Shown here piece by piece: positions 57,430 through 64,000 of a DNA stretch of 64,000 nt. Below the pieces are notes generated by a model. It was not told where the DNA came from. It worked only from the letters and a program-made list of their open reading frames with translations, and did not search any database. Numbering within the stretch: position 1 is the first letter of the stretch; each line of letters opens with the position of its first letter. Source of the stretch: Tetracentron sinense (taxonomy: Eukaryota > Streptophyta > Magnoliopsida > Trochodendrales > Trochodendraceae). The translations under genes and the position numbers were made by a program. The stretch covers positions 36,956,875 through 37,020,874 of the forward strand of contig CM026561.1 of NCBI GenBank assembly GCA_015143295.1, given 5' to 3'.

Positions 57430-60400
57430 GAGTTTCGTTTTCAGAGTGATTCTCTTGATACTGCTGCTTTATCTGCCACAAGTATTCATGCTCCCTCGGC
57501 CTATGCCGCCACTACACCATCTTCTTCGCCTAGCTGGGTTATTGATACTAGAGCTACTGATTATATGACTGGCGAGTCACAGAGTTATTTCATTTATTCA
57601 CCTTCATTGCCTACTACCAAGGTTCGCTTAGCTGATGGTTCTTTTACTCCGGTCTAAGGAGTAGGACACATTCATGTGTCTCCATCTCTCTTTTATCTCA
57701 TGTGATACATGTTCCTCATTTATCTCTAGCCTTCTTTCAGTGAGTAGTCTTACTACCAAACTTAACTGTTGTGCTATGTTTTATCTTTCTCATTGTCTCT
57801 TTCAGGACCTGACTACAAGGAAGGTTATTGGTAGAGGAGTTGAAAGAGGCGGACTTTATTACCTTGACACTAATTATGCTCCTGATCGAGTCTCCTTTAC
57901 TACTGCTACTGTTTCTGTTTTCCCTTTTTCTGTTGATGTTACTCTTGATAATTATCGTTTATGACATGCCAAGCTTGAGCATATTGGATCTAAGACTTTA
58001 TGTCCTTTGATTCCTAGTTTTAGTAAACTTTGCTCTTCATCTACTTTTCAATGTGATACTTGTGAGCTTACTAAACATGTTCGTACTGTTTATCCTTCTC
58101 GGATGCATAGATGTTCTATTTTTCAGTTAGTTCACTCGGATGTTTGGGGACCATCTTCTGTTCCTTCAAGTGATGGCTTTCGTTATTATGTTACTTTTAT
58201 TGATGATTATACTCGAGCTACTTGGATGTACCTTCTTAAGTCTAAGGATGATGTGTTCTCCAAATTTCAGGAATTTCATGCTATGATTGTTAACCATTTT
58301 GGTGGTCTTATTAAGGCCCTTCGTTTTGATAATGACGGTGAGTATCTCTCTGCACCTTTTGTCTAGTTTCTTCAAACTCATCGGATTGCCCATCAGCATG
58401 CATGTCCTTACACGCCTCAACAAAATGGCGTTGCTGAGCGCAAGAATCGTCATTTAGTTGGTGGCACTTGTTCTTTGTTGTGAGGCATGTAGGTGCCTAA
58501 GCCTTATTGGTCCATGGCTTTTCTCACTGCATGTTTTCTCATCAATCGAGCTATTTCTCGCATTCTTGATGGTCTCTCACCATATCAGTTTCTTTATCCT
58601 CAGGTTCTTATTTTTCCCATTGAGCCACGGGTGTTTGGTTGTACTTGCTTTATTCAGGATCTTTGCCCCAATCGTCAGAAATTGGATGATAAGGTCATTC
58701 GATGTGTCTTTGTTGGTTACTATAGCACCTCAAAAGGCTATCGGTGTTATGACCCTTAGTCTTGTCGTTTTTTTGTCTCTTTAGATGTTACTTTTTTCGA
58801 GACAGTCTTTTATTTCTCTTCAACTCCTACGGTGCCACCTATCTATGTGTCATCTCCTATTGTTTCTCGTCTCTATGCCTTCACCTATTGAAGGGGACCT
58901 CCCACAGTAGAAGGAGTTTCTCACGTACTCTCGCCCCCAGCCACCTGGTTCCTCCTCCGATGCGCCTCTACCACAATCTTCTCTGCAAGCCACTCCTTGA
59001 GGTACTTCTTTACCCTTTGTTATTCCTGTTCATTCTCCTGTTATTGTTACTTCTGCTGCTTTTGATCTTGAGATACCTATTGCTCATCACAAGGGTGTTC
59101 GCTCCTGTGTTACTCCTTACTCCCTTGTCTAGTATGTTTGTTATCAAGTTGTATCTCCCCCGTACGAGGTCTTCCTTTCGGCAATTGACTCTATGACTAT
59201 TGCTCGGTCCGTTCGTGATGCTCTTCTTCATCCTAAGTGAAAGAGTGCTATGGTTGATGAAATGAATGTTCTTCAGTTTAATCAGACTTGAGATATGATT
59301 CCCCTTCCAGCTGGGAAGAAACCTGTGGGCTGTCATTGGGTCTTCACCGTCAAACATAACTCTAATGGTAGTGTTGCTCGGTATAAGGCTCGTCTTGTCG
59401 CCCGTGGCTTTACTCAAACTTATGGGCTTGATTATGATGCTACTTTTGCGCCTGTGGCTAAACTGATTTCTGTTCATGTTCTCCTCTCTCTTGCGGCAAA
59501 TCAGAATTGGCCTCTTTATCAGTTAGACATCAAAAATGTTTTTCTTAATAGGCATCTCACCGAGGAGATGTATATGAATCCCCCTCCTGGTTTCCTGCTT
59601 CAGGAGGGGTCTGGAAAGGTTTGTAGACTTCGGAAGTCTATATATGATTTGAAGCAATCACCCCGCGCTTGGTTCCATCGCTTCAGTGAAGTGATCCTTA
59701 GCATGGGCTTCCAGTGATGTCACTCTGATCATACTATTTTCATCCATTTTGGCACCTCAGGCCGCATTATTCTCTTGGTATATGTTGATGATATCATCTT
59801 GACTGGCGATGACTCCTCATTCATCTCTCATGCTAAGCATGAGCTGAGGCGTACCTTTGATATCAAAGATCTAGGTCATCTGAAGTACTTTCTTGGTCTG
59901 GAGATTGCCTAATCTAAGAAGAGAATTTTTCTGTCACAATGGAAGTATGCTCTTGACCTACTCAACGATACTAGTATGAGTGGATGTAAACCCGCTACTT
60001 CTCCCATGGATCCGAAGCTCTCTTTGCATGATAGTGAGAGTGATCATCTTTCTGATCCTCATGTCTATCAGCGTCTTGTGGGTTGCTTGATATATCTCAC
60101 CTTCACACAACCTGATATTACATTTACTGTCAGCATGGTTAGCCAGTTCATGTATGCTCCCCGTGCTTCACCCCTTGCCGTTGTTCATCGTATTCTCCGT
60201 TATATCAACCCAGTTGTGGACTTGTATATTGTTCACATGGTCACCTCGATATCTCCGACTATACAGATGCTGATTGGGCCGGATCTGCTACTGACCGTCG
60301 TTCCACCTCGAGCTATTGTGCTTTCCTTAGAGGCAACTTGGTTGCGTGGAAGAACAAAAAGCAACTTGTGGTTTCTCGGTCTAGTGTCGAAGCAGAATAT

Positions 60401-60730
60401 CGTGCACTTGCTCATGACACTTGTGAACTCTTATGACTTCGTTCTCTCTTCTCTGAGTTAGAGTTTCCTGTTAAAGGCCCTATGTCCTTATATTGTAATA
60501 ACGAGGTTGCTGCAAGAATTGCCTCAGATTTTGTGCTTCATGAGCGGACAAAGCACATTGAGGTTGATATTCACTTTCTTTGTGAGAAAGTCCGGGATTG
60601 CTCTTTATCTTTTAAACATGATTTGTCTTCTCAACAACTTGCAGATATCTTCACCAAGCCGGTTAGCCCTGCTATTCTTCACTATATTACTATTAAGCTG
60701 AGTATGCTTAATTTTTATGCTCCAGCTTGA
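57430..60730 (+). pseudogene. Copia Pol: protease remnant, integrase, RT, RNase H
   Basis: The protease region near 57537 reads WVIDTRATDYMTG, where the Asp-Ser/Thr-Gly triad has Arg for Gly. GAG-pre-integrase is at 57800-57965. Integrase has CDTC, HSDVWGPSS, RFDNDGEY and QQNGVAERKNR, so Asp, Asp and Glu are kept. RT starts near 59295 with PVGCHWVFTVKHNSNG, then YKARLVARGF, LDIKNVFLN, and the catalytic YVDD at 59781-59792. RNase H follows (about 60258-60720) with VEAEYRAL, HIEVDIHFLCEKV and LADIFTKPV, ending TGA at 60728. Stops occur near 57656, 57962, 58364, 58481, 58757, 59289, 59715 and 59910, plus a frame change near 60230. Confidence 0.92.
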
Positions 60731-60737
60731 GGGGGAG
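60729..60737 (+). other. Polypurine tract of the copia element
   Basis: GAGGGGGAG directly upstream of the 3' LTR. Confidence 0.9.
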
Positions 60738-60921
60738 TGTTGATATATGTAATATCGGGGTATACTTGTAAAATGACATATATATAATGTTCTCTCTTTA
60801 TATAATATGCTAGTAGAGTTCTCTAATCCCTAACTAAGCAATTTACCCTAATCTATCTTTTTCCTCTCTTCTCCTTTTTCTCTTCTCTAAACCCTAAATC
60901 CTCTTAACCCTTTCTCCAACT
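60738..60921 (+). repeat. 3' LTR of the copia element
   Basis: Begins TGTTGATATATG, ends CTTTCTCCAACT, then the ACTTT target copy. Confidence 0.94.
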
Positions 60922-60926
60922 ACTTT

Positions 60927-62407
60927 AAGTCGGGCCAAGATCTTATCAAAGAAAATTCCCCAAACACTTTTTTAAGTGTAACTTTCCGGGTCTGCATCTC
61001 TCTGTCGTAACTTTCCGGGTCTGCATCTCTCTATCATAACTTTCCGGCAAGGCTACTAAATTGTAGACTTCACTCTCCATCTTTCCTGTTAACTCTCTAT
61101 AGGACTCCGCGTTTCTTGCTTCCCATGCCTGAGAGCTTAACTGAGACACACAAGGACTTCTCTCCAGGTCAGTTTCGGTAGGCATGGACCTTGTTTGCAA
61201 TTTATCAGATGGGGTCTATAAAACTCTCTAAACCCACCCCTTCGCTGGAATGTATGGTCTCTTAGTAGGATGGAGAAGCGCATTGTAGCTATCAAATTAA
61301 GACATTCGGGATGGAAGATAGTAGTATAGCTTGGGTGGTGGAGAGATTTGGTCATTCACTGGTAGTCATCAACTGGGAAACACTAGGTGGCATTCGTGAA
61401 AATAGCATAATTTTTCTCAGCCAAACGCATGAAATCAACCGTCATTCCAGAAAGCCCTGTGGGCAGTGGTTAGAGGAACTTCGATTTAATCATCAAGCAC
61501 CATTTTGCCATTGAACTACACCCGCAATCCAAATCCTTCTATCTCAGCTAGCAGACGGATTGCAGAATCCCACCACTCAAAGGAGATTGTTAAGTAAACC
61601 TGGTCGGAAGTGATCTCTCAAGAAATCATCTTTGTTAATCTCGGGAGGATACCCTTGTCATATCGTGGCCAGTAAAACCTACCTTGAGTCAAGGTGGAAG
61701 AGGAACCATCTTCTAGTTTGTTTTCTTACTAGAGCAAAGCTATCATCTGCCCAGCATCAAGCTTTGAAATCAACTGGTTGTCCACTCAGGAAACTTCTTT
61801 CTTGTTTTCACCCACCAGAGAGTTTTCTACCATTCGAAGAAGGTAGGGCTGCCTCTATGCTTCCAACGAGGATTTATTCTATAATGTGTATAGAAAGCCC
61901 AGTGTTTCTATCTAGCAGGATTTTCTTGGCTTTTTATCGATGGTGACCCTGAATCAAATTATCTCCTTCACTGCTTCCTCCAATCTCGGTGGATGTCCCC
62001 CAAAGGCCTTCCATTTCATCTGTGAAACAAGTTAGTTCTCTCTAAGACTGGGGAGATCTGTAAAGGATTGGCGGAGAGTCATCAATTTACAACAAGCTTA
62101 TGTAATCTAGAATATGCGCAAATTCGTATTAAGTAGTGTGTAATATTGGCTATCCCTTGGTCCATAACCATTCAATACCAGTTGATCCTCTTTCCAATGG
62201 AGATCGAGATAACCCAAATCCTACTCTCTTCCTTTCCGAAATCAATTTCCAGTTCAGATCTACCGATTAAGAAAAAAAAATCAATTCAGATCTATTGGTT
62301 TTGATTTTTTTCTTAAACCTTAATTTTATTGCTGAAATTCTGAAATTACTCATTAGATATTGATGATACCTTCAATTAAATCATAGGATTTTGTTATTTA
62401 AGATTCT
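60927..62407. other. Degenerate, coding-like DNA, unclassified
   Basis: Minus-strand frames such as WWDSAIRLLAEIEGFGLRV (about 61500-61570) and short open stretches on both strands look like a decayed gene, perhaps a LINE ORF1, interrupted by the copia element. A 27-bp repeat CGTAACTTTCCGGGTCTGCA occurs twice near 60978-61032. No confident family match. Confidence 0.35.
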
Positions 62408-62415
62408 TTGACTCA

Positions 62416-62880
62416 TAGTTCAAAAATCGGCGAGTCACCCGAGTAACTCGGTCGAGTTACTCGACTCGACTGAATTTCGAGTCACCTCAAAACTCGAAGG
62501 AGGCACTATTTTGCCGAGTTACTTGGGTGACTCAGTCGAGTCAATCCGAGCTTTTCAACTTGTCAGACTAGGTTGAGTCACATAAGGGTATTTTTATCAT
62601 TTTTTTTAATCCTAAACTCAAACGTCATACTATTTTTGAATCATATTTTTTTTAGGTTTGCAAAGACAACTTACTACGGGTTTTGTTAAACCTAGTTTAT
62701 AGGTTTGAGGTTGTAAAACCAACGTACTGAGTTCTTTTAACCTAGGTTTTTCAAGTTATTACATATATATTCCGAGTAAGACCATTTGAGTTTTTTTTTT
62801 TTTTTTTGAGTTTTCCGAGTTACTCGACCCAGCTAACTTTCGAGTCAAGTCGAGTCGATTTTTCGGGTTTTTGAACCATG
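62416..62880. mobile_element. 465-bp hAT-like MITE with CGAGT subterminal repeats
   Basis: Left end TAGTTCAAAAATCGG and right end TTTTTGAACCATG are inverted repeats. Target copies TTGACTCA (62408-62415) and TTGACTGA (62881-62888) match at 7 of 8. Both ends contain many CGAGT/ACTCG motifs (62424-62540, 62810-62865). No ORF. Confidence 0.85.
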
Positions 62881-63089
62881 TTGACTGATATTTAACTTCA
62901 ATTTCAATTTTGGAGTGAAACCCTAGACCTAATTTGAATTCTACATCTTTTATCAAAATTCTAGGTACGTCCTAAATCCTTCGGGTCTTTAACAGATGGT
63001 CCTAGACTCGTCAGATCAACTTGAAAATTTATGACACCTAAAAATGTACTCATAAATCATTATTGTGACCTCTGGCCGTTTGATTATTA

Positions 63090-64000
63090 AGGTCGATACC
63101 TTCAGCAATTCATGGCTATTGTTTTTGCACCGCATCAATCTCAGCATTCCGTCCAATAATGTCTTCTTCCTTTGGACCATTGTTACAAATCTCCCGAGAA
63201 AAGCTGAGAAAAACACCTAAAGTATAAAACCTCAATTTTATTGCGGTATTTAAAAAATCTCTCGAGAAATATGATTTTCTCTTTTTATCAAGCAAATATC
63301 GCGATTTAAACTCGTCTATTTTTTCTCCTTTTCTCTTTCAAAATAACGATATTTTCTTTTTCTTTCCCAATTAGTTTATATGCTTTCAGTTAGAGTTGAG
63401 TTATCGCGATATTATGGTTTTTGATGAATGATTTGAATTTTGTTTGATGAATTTATAAATTGGTGATATTGTTACTATTTTATGTTATTTTATTTTTTAA
63501 TCATTGCCGAGATTTAGTCGAGAAATACCCAAAAGACTCCAAATTTGAAAATCTCCCGAGAAAAACTTAGGCTGATAAAAACTCGAGAACGAGATGTGTA
63601 ACACTGCTCTGGACAACATTCCTGGACAAAATCCTCATGCTGGATCATAACAAATTTTGTGTTTGGCCAAAGATGAAATAGTACATCACTTGTTAATTGA
63701 TTGGGCATTTTTATCCCGTCTAAGGGTGCAGTGAGTTTTTCTCCTCAGTTTTAAAACCTATTTCCAATTGATTCTTATGCGATGCGGATATGCTCTGAGA
63801 GTGGTGTGGAGCACTCTTTCAGGCGCTATCAATTGGGGAGTATGGGAGGAGAGGAATGCGGGTATTTGATAAGACTGCCGTCCCATTAAAGAAAATCTGC
63901 TCAACCATTTCTAAATTTCTAGTCAGATGGGTCTCAATTAGGAAGGATTTCGATGAGATTCGGGCGCATCCTTTCTTTGGGCATGGGTCGAATTGTTTGT
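63090..64000 (+). pseudogene. LINE zf-RVT fragment, split by a MITE
   Basis: The frame reads IPSNNVFFLW before the MITE and TTFLDKILMLD after it, then DEIVHHLLIDWAFLSRL and WGVWEERNAGIFDK. These match the C-terminal zf-RVT region of LINE ORF2 (compare 38755-39216). The fragment runs to the window edge, with frame breaks near 63660 and 63860. Confidence 0.8.
63178..63606. mobile_element. 429-bp hAT-like MITE, TGTTACAAATCTC family
   Basis: Left end CATTGTTACAAATCTCCCG; right end CGAGATGTGTAACACTG. Target copies CTTTGGAC (63170-63177) and CTCTGGAC (63607-63614) match at 7 of 8. CTCGAGA/TCTCGAG motifs lie near both ends. Its removal restores the LINE reading frame. Confidence 0.9.

Larger units (their letters stand above)
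55639..60921 (+). mobile_element. Ty1/copia LTR retrotransposon
   Basis: Two 184-bp LTRs (55639-55822 and 60738-60921) are flanked by ACTTT at 55634-55638 and 60922-60926. The PBS TGGTATCAGAGC directly follows the 5' LTR, and the purine tract GAGGGGGAG directly precedes the 3' LTR. Domain order gag, (protease), integrase, RT, RNase H is that of copia. The LTRs differ at around a dozen positions, so the insertion is not recent. Stops and frame breaks make it non-autonomous. Confidence 0.96.

Overview
This is nuclear DNA from a flowering plant. The evidence is a spliced host gene recognisable as the plastid fatty-acid exporter FAX1 and a dense load of plant-type transposable elements (Tekay and Tat Ty3/gypsy, Ty1/copia, L1-type LINEs, several hAT families). 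Repeats make up most of the window. The species cannot be told from the sequence alone.

Layout. 1-2727: a decayed hAT-type fragment, two A-tailed direct repeats and a LINE scrap. 2733-21716: a Tekay-like Ty3/gypsy element on the minus strand (TSD TATAT). Its right LTR is split by a 9.3-kb hAT element at 11104-20436 (TSD AATACCCT); the left LTR preserves the empty site. 21743-30366: a Tat-lineage element (TSD ATACC) that has lost gag and protease but keeps pol and a long antisense ORF. 30790-31320: RNase H end of a LINE. 31674-39342: a near-complete L1-type LINE, split by a 3.3-kb solo-LTR-like insertion (33242-36555) rich in hairpin-bearing tandem repeats.

39507-52195: five exons of FAX1 on the plus strand, which splice into one open frame of 193 codons plus stop. 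The transit-peptide exon is not seen. Its two large introns hold a 5.1-kb hAT element (40298-45414) with another hAT-like element inside it, a CAGGGGC-type MITE, a truncated hAT with a nested 1-kb element, a duplicated LINE tail and a LINE fragment. 55639-60921: a Ty1/copia element with 184-bp LTRs (TSD ACTTT). 60927-64000: unclassified degenerate DNA, two small hAT-like MITEs and a LINE zf-RVT fragment.

How the parts relate. Only FAX1 looks like a working host gene. No mobile element here has an intact protein set. Much of the damage consists of changes that fit C-to-T (or G-to-A) decay, as expected for methylated repeats. The points I rate most worth testing are: (1) a 139-bp intron at the gag-protease boundary of the Tekay-like element that would switch between Gag and Gag-Pol; (2) a hAT element whose whole 5' end, terminus included, is tandemly duplicated; (3) hairpin-carrying 48-bp and 81-bp arrays inside the solo LTR; (4) a dense CGTTGT/ACAACG cluster in the LTRs of the Tat element.
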